A DNA stretch of 9,565 nucleotides from positions 1-9,565 of the forward strand of contig JAEXTK010000130.1 of assembly GCA_023406985.1 (NCBI GenBank), written 5' to 3'. Positions 1 through 6,748 of this stretch are shown here, piece by piece. The notes below the pieces were generated by a model. That model was not told the origin of the DNA, did no database searches, and saw nothing but the letters and a program-made list of their open reading frames with translations. Position numbers and translations under genes: made by a program. This DNA comes from Spirochaetota bacterium (GTDB taxonomy: Bacteria; Spirochaetota; Spirochaetia; Treponematales; Breznakiellaceae). Numbering within the stretch: position 1 is the stretch's first letter; the number at the start of each line of letters is the position of its first letter.

Positions 1-14
1 CCACCCCCCGCCCG

Positions 15-34
15 CCCCCCCCCCCCCCCCCCCC
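15..34. repeat. 20-base poly-C tract (poly-G on the minus strand)
   Basis: Twenty uninterrupted C residues, preceded by a further C-rich stretch (positions 1 to 14 contain only one A and two G). It lies in the 3' flank of the minus-strand nucleoside-binding protein gene, so a read-through transcript would carry a G20 run. Long homopolymers of this kind vary in length by slippage, and they also commonly end assembly contigs. No gene is seen in positions 1 to 75. Confidence 0.9.
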
Positions 35-45
35 GGGAGCGCCTA

Positions 46-65
46 CGGCCGGCGCGCGCCGGCCG
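46..65 (-). terminator. 20-bp perfect GC palindrome after the nucleoside-binding protein gene; possible transcription end
   Basis: CGGCCGGCGCGCGCCGGCCG is its own reverse complement and lies 10 bases beyond the TAA stop at 76-78 of the minus-strand gene. It could fold as a very stable stem in RNA, although a small loop would have to open in the centre. No U-run follows on the minus strand, where the sequence leads into GTAGGCGCTCCC and then poly-G. It is therefore not a canonical intrinsic terminator. A terminator or pausing role is an inference from position. Confidence 0.4.
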
Positions 66-75
66 ATCGCGCCGC

Positions 76-1113
76 TTACTTCATCGGGACCTCGGAGACC
101 TTGAGGCTGCCGGAGGCGATCTTGGCCTCGTACTCCTTCACGACCTTGATGATGTCCGCGGAGAGGTTGGGGTTCTTCTCGGGGATGCCGACGCCCTTGT
201 TCGCGATGGAGAACACGAGGACCTGGCCGCCGGGGAACTTGCCTTCCATGGTCATCTTGGCAACGTCGTGGGCGGCGACGTCCACGCGCTTCATCATGGA
301 GGTCAGTACCGCGGACTTGTCGCCGTAGACGCCGTCCTGGTACTGGTCCTTGTCCACGCCGATGCCCCAGCGCACGTCGCCCTTGGAGGCGCGCTCCTTG
401 GCTTCCTTGATCATGCCGTTGCCGGTGCCGCCGGCGGCGTGGAAGATGATGTAGGCGCCCGCGTTGAACTGCTTCTGCGCGATGGCCTGGCCCTTGTCCG
501 GAGCCGCGAAGTCGCCGGCGTAGTCCACGAGGATCTTGGCCTCGGGGTAGACCGCCTTCACGCCCTGCTCGAAGCCCGCCTGGAACTTCTCGATGAGCGG
601 GAACTGCATGCCGCCGAGGAAGCCGAGCGTGTTCTTGCCGTCGGCCTTGGCCTTGAGCGCCGCGGCGACGCCGACGAGGAAGGAACCTTCATGCTCCGCG
701 AAGACGGCGGAGGCGACGTTCGGCTTCTGCACCACGGAGTCGATGATGAGGTACTTGTTGGCAGGATACTTGCCCGCGACCTCGCCCATGGACTTCTCGA
801 AGAGGAAGCCGGGGGCGATGATCAGGTCGAGCTTCTCGTCGGAGAAGGTGGACAGGTTCGGGATGTAGTCGGCTTCGGCCGCGGATTGCAGGTACTTATA
901 CCCCGTATCCTTCTGCAGACCGGCTTCCTGTCCGAAGCGGACGATGCCTTCCCAGGTTCCCTGGTTGAAGGACTTGTCGTCGATACCGCCGATATCGGTC
1001 ACGAGGCCGACGCGGAAAGCCGGAGCCTTCGCGCCGCCCTCGGCGCCGCCCGCCGCGAAGGCGAGGGAAGCGGCTACGGCCGCGACGATGATGAAAGCTG
1101 CGATCCTCTTCAT
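76..1113 (-). CDS. BMP/PnrA-family nucleoside-binding periplasmic protein (ABC transporter substrate-binding subunit)
   Basis: This 345-residue protein belongs to the Bmp/TmpC/PnrA family, whose studied members bind purine nucleosides for an ABC importer. The mature start has the family pattern VGLVTDIGGIDDKSFNQG (DDKSFN at residues 45-50), and a later section carries GFLGGM, then DKGQAIAQ and HAAGGTGNG, typical of ligand-cleft residues in this family. Residues 1-20 form a signal peptide (MKRIAAF, hydrophobic core, AFA|AGG). The usual lipoprotein cysteine is absent, so cleavage by signal peptidase I and a soluble periplasmic protein are predicted. The start at 1113 is chosen because AAAGGAGG lies 4 bases upstream; an in-frame ATG at 1179 would add 22 residues before the signal peptide and lies upstream of the promoter's -10. 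The gene has its own promoter and follows deoC, which suits nucleoside uptake. No transporter ATPase or permease gene is in the window; they could lie beyond position 1. Nucleoside specificity is inferred from the family and the deoC neighbour. Confidence 0.93.
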   Translation of the reverse strand: MKRIAAFIIVAAVAASLAFAAGGAEGGAKAPAFRVGLVTDIGGIDDKSFNQGTWEGIVRFGQEAGLQKDTGYKYLQSAAEADYIPNLSTFSDEKLDLIIAPGFLFEKSMGEVAGKYPANKYLIIDSVVQKPNVASAVFAEHEGSFLVGVAAALKAKADGKNTLGFLGGMQFPLIEKFQAGFEQGVKAVYPEAKILVDYAGDFAAPDKGQAIAQKQFNAGAYIIFHAAGGTGNGMIKEAKERASKGDVRWGIGVDKDQYQDGVYGDKSAVLTSMMKRVDVAAHDVAKMTMEGKFPGGQVLVFSIANKGVGIPEKNPNLSADIIKVVKEYEAKIASGSLKVSEVPMK

Positions 1114-1150
1114 AGTTCCTCCTTTAGGAAAACGAAAGATACGATTCAAA

Positions 1151-1179
1151 ACTATAAGCCCGCCCCCACGCCCCGTCAA
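1151..1179 (-). promoter_or_regulatory. Sigma70-type promoter for the nucleoside-binding protein gene
   Basis: On the minus strand, TTGACG (1174-1179) and TATAGT (1151-1156) are separated by exactly 17 bases (1157-1173). Both boxes are one mismatch from consensus. Transcription would start near 1144, leaving a leader of about 30 bases that contains the AAAGGAGG ribosome site. This lets the nucleoside-binding protein be expressed separately from, and probably more strongly than, the upstream deoC/kinase/ATPase genes. Confidence 0.8.
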
Positions 1180-1189
1180 GGAAACGGGG
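1171..1189 (-). other. 6-bp inverted repeat overlapping the -35 box; operator or weak stem-loop
   Basis: CCCCGT (1171-1176) and ACGGGG (1184-1189) are perfect reverse complements around a 7-base loop. The repeat lies 6 bases past the deoC stop and covers the -35 hexamer of the next gene's promoter. No U-run follows it, so as a terminator for deoC it would be weak. Its overlap with the -35 makes a repressor-binding site an equally good reading. Neither role is proven by the sequence. Confidence 0.35.
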
Positions 1190-1195
1190 AGGACC

Positions 1196-1867
1196 TTATT
1201 CCGGAAGTTCCGCCACGATCGCGACGCCGGAGGAGGTGCCGATCCGGTCGGCGCCCGCCTCCAGCATGGCGATGGCGTCGTGGTAGGACCGGATGCCGCC
1301 CGAAGCCTTGACCTTGAGGGCGGAGCCTACGGTCTTCCGCATGAGCTTGACGTCCTCCGCCGTGGCGCCGCCCGTGCCGAATCCCGTGGAGGTCTTCACG
1401 AAGTGGGCGCCGGCTTTCTTGGCGAGTTCGCAAGCGGTCCGCTTCTCGTCGTCGGAAAGGAAGCAGGTCTCGATGATCACCTTGACCGTCGCCTTCCCCG
1501 CCGCCTTCACGACCGCGGCGATATCCTCTTCCACCGCCTTGAAATCGCCGCTCTTCAGCGCCCCCAGATCGATGACCATATCCACTTCCTGGGCGCCCTG
1601 CTTCACCGCGAGCTTGGCCTCCTCGGCCTTGATTTCTGTCTGGTTCGCGCCGAGCGGGAAGCCGATCACCGTGCAGACGAGCACGTCGCTGCCCGCGAGT
1701 TCCTTGGCGACGAGCGGCACCCAACGGGGATTCACGCAGACGGAGGCGAAATGGTTGGTGCGCGCTTCGGCGCAGAGCTCGCGCACTTGCTCCGCGTTCG
1801 CGGTGGGTTTCAGCAGGGTATGATCGACGGTTTTGGCGATGGTCGCCTTGGTCCATTCTTTCGGCAT
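1196..1867 (-). CDS. deoC: Deoxyribose-phosphate aldolase
   Basis: This enzyme splits 2-deoxyribose 5-phosphate into glyceraldehyde 3-phosphate and acetaldehyde in the cytoplasm, the last step in using the sugar of deoxynucleosides. The 223 residues cover a complete DeoC TIM barrel. The N-terminus has DHTLLKPTA, CVNPRWV follows near residue 44, and VIGFPLGANQTEIK near 67. The catalytic residues are visible: D96 in EVDMVID, the Schiff-base lysine K158 in HFVKTSTGFG, and K187 in VKASGGI. The end, DRIGTSSGVAIV, is the usual phosphate-binding segment. The ATG at 1867 is preceded by GAGGAG at a spacing of 8. The gene lies 27 bases after the histidine kinase, close enough for one transcript, and 82 bases before a nucleoside-binding protein gene, which supports a deoxynucleoside scavenging role. 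Nothing is missing or truncated. Confidence 0.97.
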   Translation of the reverse strand: MPKEWTKATIAKTVDHTLLKPTANAEQVRELCAEARTNHFASVCVNPRWVPLVAKELAGSDVLVCTVIGFPLGANQTEIKAEEAKLAVKQGAQEVDMVIDLGALKSGDFKAVEEDIAAVVKAAGKATVKVIIETCFLSDDEKRTACELAKKAGAHFVKTSTGFGTGGATAEDVKLMRKTVGSALKVKASGGIRSYHDAIAMLEAGADRIGTSSGVAIVAELPE

Positions 1868-1894
1868 TCGATACGCTCCTCGGGGCCGTGCGGC

Positions 1895-3442
1895 CTACAG
1901 GGGGAAGTGTATACGAAACCGCGTGTCCTCGCCAACGGCGAATTCCACCCTGCCCTTGAGCTGGCGGGTCAGGTTGAGCACGAGCTGCATGCCGAGCGTC
2001 TCGACCTTCTCGGGACGGAAGTCCCGCGGGAGCCGCGCGCCCGAATCGACGACGGAGACCTCGGCCCCGGCGGCGGTGCGGGCGAGGCCGACCTCTATGA
2101 AGCCGGAGCCCGGGAGGCCGACGCCGTACTTGAGCGCGTTGGTCACGAGCTCGTTGACGATGAGCCCGACGGGCACGGCCCGGTCGGTGTCCAACTGCAG
2201 GCTCTCCAACCGGAAGCGCAGCTCCACCCCGTGGGTTTCCGCGGAGGTTCCCCGCACGATCTGGAGGGCCAGGGTGCGCAGGTAGGCCCCCGCGTCGATG
2301 GAGGTCAGGTCGGCGGAGCCGTACAGCATGGTGTGCACCAGCGCCATGGACTGGACGCGGTCGGCGGCTTCGGCGAGCACCTGGATCGCCTCGGGATCCT
2401 CGGTGCGGTCGGTCTGGAGGTTGAGGAGGCTCGCGATGATCTGGAGGTTGTTCTTGACCCGGTGGTGGATCTCCCGGAGGAGGGTCTCCTTTTCGCTCAG
2501 CGCCGAATGCAGGTCCTGCGCGCGACGGTTCCGCTGGAGGGCCGCCGCGGCCCGCCGCAGGAACGGTTCCGCCCGTACGGCGTCGGGCTCCGCGTCCGGC
2601 GGCCGCAGGAAGAAGACGACGAGGCCCAAGGTTTCCCCTTCCCGGGCGAGGGGGACGCTCCAGACCGATTCCGCCCCGAGCTCGGCGGCCAGGGAGTCGT
2701 ACGGCGCGAGGTCCTCGGGGTCGGGACAGGCCGGATAGGAGACGTCTCGCCGCGCCGCGCCGCGGAGGAGGCGGGCGCGGTCCGCCTCGGCGAACGCGAT
2801 GACGGAATCGACGCGGCGCTCCAGGGTCGGGGCGGCCGCGGCCTCCAACTCGGGCGGGGCCGACGCGGCCCGCAGGGTGAGCTCGTTCGTCGCCGTATCC
2901 AAGGAGCAGAAGGCCACGACGGAATGAGGCGCCAGGGAACGCAGCGACCGCACCAGACAGGTATGGAGGGCGACGCCGTCCTCCACGCGGAAATCCGCGG
3001 CCGCGCGCGAGAGGAGCCGCAGGGCTTCGTCCTGGTCGCCTTCGTCCGGGGCGGATTCCACCTCGATCCGCAGGAGGAGCATGCCCGGCGCCGCGGACAC
3101 CGGGTCGGCGCTCACGTGGAGGGTGAGGTCCCGGAAACGCCGGGAGGAGGCCAGCGGATACCGCCTCAGGCGCCCCTCGATGGCCAGGCAGCTGAGAAAC
3201 GAGTTCCGCTGCCCCGCGTCGCTCCAGAGGCCGAGGTCGACGACGCTGCGTCCGACGACTTCGTCCCGTCCCAGGCCGATGAGGGCTAAAAAAGCCGGGT
3301 TCGCGGCGCGGACGAGGCCGGACCGCTCCTCGGTGAGGGCGATCGGTTGAGTCGTCGCATCGAAGTAGGCGCCGGCCGCGATATCCTGATCAGTGGTCGA
3401 AGTCACGCACTCATTTTTATTACATATCTCCAATATCGTCAA
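1895..3442 (-). CDS. Soluble PAS-GAF sensor histidine kinase, HisKA_2 type
   Basis: A 515-residue kinase with no membrane segment, so it should sense a cytoplasmic signal. Residues about 28-130 look like a PAS domain (VRAANPAFLALIGLGRDEVVG), about 135-305 like a GAF domain, and 318-345 form the HisKA_2 dimerisation segment LLREIHHRVKNNLQ, with H327 the probable phosphorylated histidine. The ATP-binding domain follows: N-box VNELVTNALKYG (N430, N436), a DSG motif near 466 and GMQLVLNL near 484. HisKA_2 kinases often pair with non-standard response regulators; none is in the window, so this is an orphan kinase here. The start is taken as TTG at 3442, whose TTGA overlaps the TGA stop of the ATPase gene and suggests translational coupling, with GGTGA just upstream. 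An in-frame GTG at 3406 is an alternative start that would remove 12 residues before the PAS domain. The signal sensed is unknown. Confidence 0.9.
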   Translation of the reverse strand: MTILEICNKNECVTSTTDQDIAAGAYFDATTQPIALTEERSGLVRAANPAFLALIGLGRDEVVGRSVVDLGLWSDAGQRNSFLSCLAIEGRLRRYPLASSRRFRDLTLHVSADPVSAAPGMLLLRIEVESAPDEGDQDEALRLLSRAAADFRVEDGVALHTCLVRSLRSLAPHSVVAFCSLDTATNELTLRAASAPPELEAAAAPTLERRVDSVIAFAEADRARLLRGAARRDVSYPACPDPEDLAPYDSLAAELGAESVWSVPLAREGETLGLVVFFLRPPDAEPDAVRAEPFLRRAAAALQRNRRAQDLHSALSEKETLLREIHHRVKNNLQIIASLLNLQTDRTEDPEAIQVLAEAADRVQSMALVHTMLYGSADLTSIDAGAYLRTLALQIVRGTSAETHGVELRFRLESLQLDTDRAVPVGLIVNELVTNALKYGVGLPGSGFIEVGLARTAAGAEVSVVDSGARLPRDFRPEKVETLGMQLVLNLTRQLKGRVEFAVGEDTRFRIHFPL

Positions 3443-5187
3443 TGTTCACCGATGAGCGATTTGAGTTCTTGGATATCGCGCACGAGCTTGGTCCGGTCGA
3501 GGCTCTGGAACCGCCGCGGCACCATCTCTTTGGACGTGCACTCGAGCACCGCGACGAGGTTCTGGAGCTCGATCTCGAAGGGATAGGCCGGCGGCACGAA
3601 GTCTCCCATCGCCTCCTCCAGGTCTTCCTTCGTGACGAAGGACCGGTCGTCCATGGCGGCCCGGAATTTGGCGCGGATGAGCACCGCCTCCAGATCCGCC
3701 CCGGAGAACTCGTGCTTGAAGCGCCTCAGGATGTCGGCGATGGGGAATTTGCGGATGGAGAGGTCGAGCTTCCGGACCAGGGTATCGTAGAGCGCCTCCT
3801 TCTCGGCGTCGCTGTCCGGGTAGAAGAGCGCGAGGTGCTCCTCCGCGCGGCCCTGGCGCTTGAGGTCGATGGGGATGAGGTCCGGCCTGCAGGTGATGAG
3901 GAACCAGATGATCTTGCCCCGGTACTCGGTGTTGCCCATGAAACTCGCGATCTGGGCGAAGACGCGGTTGCTCGTCCCCGAGTCGCCCTCCTGGTCGCGG
4001 TCGCCGAGGAAGGCGTCCGCCTCGTCGATCATGACCGCCACCGGCGACATCGCCTTGAGGATGTTGAGCACCTTTTCCAGGTTCGATTCGGTCACGCCCT
4101 GCCACTTGGAGCGGAAGTTCCGGAATTTGACCATGGGGATGCCGATCTCTCCCGCGAAGGCGCTCACCATGAAGCTCTTGCCCGTACCCACCGGCCCCGC
4201 GATGAGGTAGCCCATGGGGAGGACGTCCAGCCTTCCCTGCTTGATGGCCCGGGCCGCGTTCTTGAAGCGCTTCTTCACGAAGTCGTGGCCCGAGACGTAG
4301 GAGAGGTCGTGCTCGGTCTCCATGAATTCCAGGAGGCCGGCCGCCTCGTTCTCTATGATCTCCTTCTTCTTCGCCCGGATGTAGTCGAGCGAGAGGGCCA
4401 CGTCCTCCTGGAAGCTCTCGGAGACCAGGCGGTTGAGGTTCATGAGGTTGAGGCCGCTCGTGACGGCCGCGACCCGGTCCGTCGTGAGGCCGCGGTCCAG
4501 GAGGAGGTTCTCCTTCCGCTCCATGAACTGGAGGAAGCTCGCCCGCACGGACTGGTCGGGGATGGGGATGGATACCTTGACGGTGGAAGGCGAACCCACG
4601 ATGCGGGGAGAAACGTCCGCGAGGTTTTCGGTGAGGAGGATCACCGAGACGTCCCCCTTGGTGAAGATGGGGTCGTGCGACCAGCGGTTGAGCGTCACGA
4701 GGCAGTACCGATCCTCCTCCGATAGGCGCGCGATGTCGCTCGCGGGGATGATCGTCTCCGCGTAGTCCATGATGAGGACGATGCGGCGCTGCTCGGGAAT
4801 ATTGAGGAGGAAGTAGCGCTCCAGGTAGCGGAAGCTCTTCTCGGGGTCGGCGGAGACGAAGTCGTCCTCGTCCACGTCGGGGAAGCGGGCGGTCATGACC
4901 TTACGGTAATCCTTGGCCATCTCCGTCGTGCAGAAGGAGACGCCGGAGGACCGGTCGTAGAACGCGATGATGTCCCGGTTACCGAAGAGGACTTCCGAGA
5001 CGTATTCCTGGATGCGCACGAAGATGAACTCGCCCTCGTTCATCTTGTGGGGCAGGAAATCGCGGATGTTCCCGTGCAGCAGGTACAAGTTGGCCGTCTT
5101 GGAGCAATACTTGTAGGAAAGCTCCTGGGCCCAGGCAGGCAATATCTTGATGAAGGGGAGATTCTTCAGGATGAGCTGTTCGGCCAC
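3439..5187 (-). CDS. AAA+ ATPase with an N-terminal degenerate ATPase-like half
   Basis: A 582-residue cytoplasmic protein. The C-terminal half is a complete AAA+ module: Walker A GPVGTGKS (331-338), Walker B VMIDEAD (D388, E389), a sensor-1/arginine-finger region around ITCRPDLIP and KRQGRAEEH (about 431-451), and the sensor-2-like FSGADLEA helix of classical AAA proteins. The N-terminal 280 or so residues contain LIMDYAE, like a Walker B strand, and VILLTEN, like a sensor-1 strand, but no P-loop, so they look like an inactive ATPase domain. That layout recalls the Ycf46 type of AAA protein; this comparison is from memory of the family pattern. GTG at 5187 is chosen because GGAG lies 5 bases before it and a -10 box just beyond; the in-frame ATG at 5283 lies upstream of that promoter. 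It overlaps the next gene, a histidine kinase. Its substrate is unknown; remodelling of a protein partner is the family expectation. Confidence 0.88.
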   Translation of the reverse strand: MAEQLILKNLPFIKILPAWAQELSYKYCSKTANLYLLHGNIRDFLPHKMNEGEFIFVRIQEYVSEVLFGNRDIIAFYDRSSGVSFCTTEMAKDYRKVMTARFPDVDEDDFVSADPEKSFRYLERYFLLNIPEQRRIVLIMDYAETIIPASDIARLSEEDRYCLVTLNRWSHDPIFTKGDVSVILLTENLADVSPRIVGSPSTVKVSIPIPDQSVRASFLQFMERKENLLLDRGLTTDRVAAVTSGLNLMNLNRLVSESFQEDVALSLDYIRAKKKEIIENEAAGLLEFMETEHDLSYVSGHDFVKKRFKNAARAIKQGRLDVLPMGYLIAGPVGTGKSFMVSAFAGEIGIPMVKFRNFRSKWQGVTESNLEKVLNILKAMSPVAVMIDEADAFLGDRDQEGDSGTSNRVFAQIASFMGNTEYRGKIIWFLITCRPDLIPIDLKRQGRAEEHLALFYPDSDAEKEALYDTLVRKLDLSIRKFPIADILRRFKHEFSGADLEAVLIRAKFRAAMDDRSFVTKEDLEEAMGDFVPPAYPFEIELQNLVAVLECTSKEMVPRRFQSLDRTKLVRDIQELKSLIGEH

Positions 5188-5218
5188 GTGTGCTCCTCTC
5201 TCGTGTCGACTGCCCGCA

Positions 5219-5224
5219 AGTATA
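5219..5224 (-). promoter_or_regulatory. -10 box for the ATPase-kinase-deoC transcript
   Basis: TATACT on the minus strand, one mismatch from TATAAT. It would start RNA near 5212, about 25 bases before the GTG at 5187 and ahead of the GAGAGGAG ribosome site. No good -35 is seen: TTCCGC at an 18-base spacing or TCCGCA at 17 are poor matches, so the promoter may need an activator or use another sigma factor. Confidence 0.5.
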
Positions 5225-5268
5225 CCGCGTACGGAGCCGTCTGCGGAATAGCGGTCCGCGCGGCCGCT

Positions 5269-5336
5269 CCTCCCGCGCGGCATCGCCGGCGCGACGCCGG
5301 AGGCACGGGGCCGGAGGCACGGGATCGCGCGGGAGG
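5269..5336. repeat. 11-bp inverted repeat enclosing a 14-bp tandem repeat in the divergent intergenic region
   Basis: CCTCCCGCGCG (5269-5279) and its exact reverse complement CGCGCGGGAGG (5326-5336) flank two adjacent copies of GCCGGAGGCACGGG (5296-5309 and 5310-5323). A smaller stem, CCGGC/GCCGG (5286-5290 and 5296-5300), lies between. The element is in the 189-base gap between the divergent ATPase and glycosyltransferase-like genes, so it could be a shared control site. Chance is possible in sequence this rich in G and C, but an exact 14-bp tandem copy is less easily explained that way. Confidence 0.55.
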
Positions 5337-5376
5337 GGCCGCCGCACTAGACTAAGACGGTACGCGGGAGGTTTTC

Positions 5377-6723
5377 ATGGACGAGAAGAAGTCGGACGGT
5401 ATCGCCTGGGTCGCGGCTGCGGATATGGGGCTCGGGCACAAGCGCGCCGCCTGGCCGTTGCGCACCATCGCCGTGGGGGGCGTCCACGTCACCGGAAGCG
5501 ACGCCGCCACCGAACCCGCGGAACGGGCGCTGTGGAGCCGCCTGCGGGGCGCCTACGAGCGGGTATCCCGCCTCAAGCGCGTCCCCCTGATCGGCGAAGC
5601 CCTCTTCAAGCTCTACGACCGCCTGCAGGCCATCCCGACGGCCTACCCGTTCCGCGACCTCTCCAAGCCGACCGTCCAGGTGGCCTTCGCGGACCGGCTC
5701 ATCGCCCAAGGCATCGGAGCTTCCCTGCTCACGCTCATGAAGCGGAACCCGCTGCCCCTGGTCGCGACCTTCTACGCGCCGGCCCTCGCCGCGGACGCCG
5801 CCGGCTGGGGGCGGGTCTACCTGGTGATCACCGACACCGACCTCAATCGGGTCTGGGTTGCCCGCGACCCGAAGAAGAGCCGCATCCGCTACCTCGTACC
5901 CTGCGGCAAGGCCCTCAGGCGGCTCCGGCAATACGGCGTACCGGACGACCGCATCTTCATGACCGGCTTTCCCCTGCCCCTGGAGCTCATCGGAGACGAG
6001 AACCTCGACGTCCTCCGATACGATCTGGGCAAGCGCTTGGCGCGCCTGGATCCGAACGAGCGGTTCTGGAGCCTCCACCGGCCTTCGGTGGAACACTTCC
6101 TCGGCGCCGACCTCTGCCCTGCCGAGCGGGGAGCGGCCGCGGGTCCGGTAACGGTGACCTTCGCGGTGGGAGGCGCCGGAGCCCAGATCGAGATAGCCCT
6201 GGCCGCGCTGGAATCCCTCGCTCCGCGCATCGCGTCGGGGGAGTTCAGGATGAATCTCGTCGCCGGGGTACGGGGCGAAATCCGCGACGCCTTCCTCGCG
6301 GCGCGGGAACGGATGGAGACCGCCCATCCCGGCGCCGCGGCCGGCATCCGGGTCGTGTTCGGCGGGAGCGACGACGAATACTTCACGGCCTTCGCCGATT
6401 GCCTCCACGATACGGACGTGCTCTGGACGAAGCCGAGCGAGCTCTCGTTCTACGCGGGCCTCGGGCTGCCCATCGTGATGGCGCCCGTCATCGGGGCCCA
6501 GGAAGAGCGGAACCGGGAGTGGCTCCTGGAGGTCCAAGCGGGCATGGACCAGAAGGACCCGCGGTTCGCCGGCGAGTGGCTCGCCGACCTCCTCGCGGAG
6601 GGACGCCTGGCCGAGGCCGCCTGGGACGGCTTCCTCAAGGCGCGCAAGTACGGCACCTACAAGATCGCGGAGCTGCTCCGGACGGGAGAGATGCGGCGGG
6701 AAGAAAATCCGCTCAAACGCTGA
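5377..6723 (+). CDS. GT-B glycosyltransferase-like protein (MGDG synthase/MurG-related)
   Basis: A 448-residue protein with no signal peptide or clear membrane helix. The pattern is that of GT28-type transferases that move a sugar from a nucleotide-sugar to a lipid-linked acceptor. The N-terminal loop ADMGLGHKRAA (15-25) matches the GxGH entry of the family; LVITDTDLNRVW (149-160) and later MTGFPLPLEL resemble the end of the acceptor domain; TFAVGGAGAQ (261-270) opens the second Rossmann domain; and KPSELSFYAGLGLPIV (352-367) followed by GAQEERN (373-379) matches the donor-sugar pocket, where a conserved E and the QExxN motif bind the nucleotide-sugar. The exact acceptor and sugar cannot be read. 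ATG 5377 has GGGAGG 5 bases upstream. A TAGACT (5348-5353) may be its -10, but no -35 is seen. It points away from the ATPase operon and is probably a single-gene unit. It may make a membrane glycolipid, but this is an inference. Confidence 0.75.
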   Translation: MDEKKSDGIAWVAAADMGLGHKRAAWPLRTIAVGGVHVTGSDAATEPAERALWSRLRGAYERVSRLKRVPLIGEALFKLYDRLQAIPTAYPFRDLSKPTVQVAFADRLIAQGIGASLLTLMKRNPLPLVATFYAPALAADAAGWGRVYLVITDTDLNRVWVARDPKKSRIRYLVPCGKALRRLRQYGVPDDRIFMTGFPLPLELIGDENLDVLRYDLGKRLARLDPNERFWSLHRPSVEHFLGADLCPAERGAAAGPVTVTFAVGGAGAQIEIALAALESLAPRIASGEFRMNLVAGVRGEIRDAFLAARERMETAHPGAAAGIRVVFGGSDDEYFTAFADCLHDTDVLWTKPSELSFYAGLGLPIVMAPVIGAQEERNREWLLEVQAGMDQKDPRFAGEWLADLLAEGRLAEAAWDGFLKARKYGTYKIAELLRTGEMRREENPLKR

Positions 6724-6728
6724 TTTCG

Positions 6729-6742
6729 ATAAGAATTCTTAT
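6729..6742. promoter_or_regulatory. AT-rich 14-bp perfect palindrome, candidate repressor site upstream of the ferredoxin gene
   Basis: ATAAGAATTCTTAT is a perfect palindrome, within a wider imperfect one from CGATAA (6727) to TTATCG (6748). It starts 6 bases after the glycosyltransferase-like stop and stands out as A+T-rich in very G+C-rich DNA. Its size and composition are like operators of small dimeric metal- or peroxide-sensing repressors, but it does not match a Fur or PerR box closely enough to name one. It lies about 22 bases upstream of the ferredoxin -35. Confidence 0.45.
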
Positions 6743-6748
6743 TTATCG

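Noticed and set aside
944..3289. 781-codon open frame on the plus strand opposite the kinase and deoC
   Set aside because: Its product is rich in Arg, Gly, Ala, Glu and His with no domain, and the minus strand in the same place encodes recognisable enzymes. Long antisense frames are expected in GC-rich DNA.
3442..4725. 427-codon plus-strand open frame opposite the AAA+ ATPase
   Set aside because: It is the antisense shadow of a gene with intact Walker A and B motifs, and its product shows no motif.
5188..5283. N-terminal extension of the ATPase to an ATG at 5283
   Set aside because: The added 32 residues are Arg/Gly-rich and would start upstream of the -10 box; GTG at 5187 has a well-placed ribosome site.
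5347..6537. 396-codon minus-strand open frame opposite the glycosyltransferase-like gene
   Set aside because: It is compositionally biased with no recognisable domain, while the plus-strand frame has a ribosome site and family motifs.
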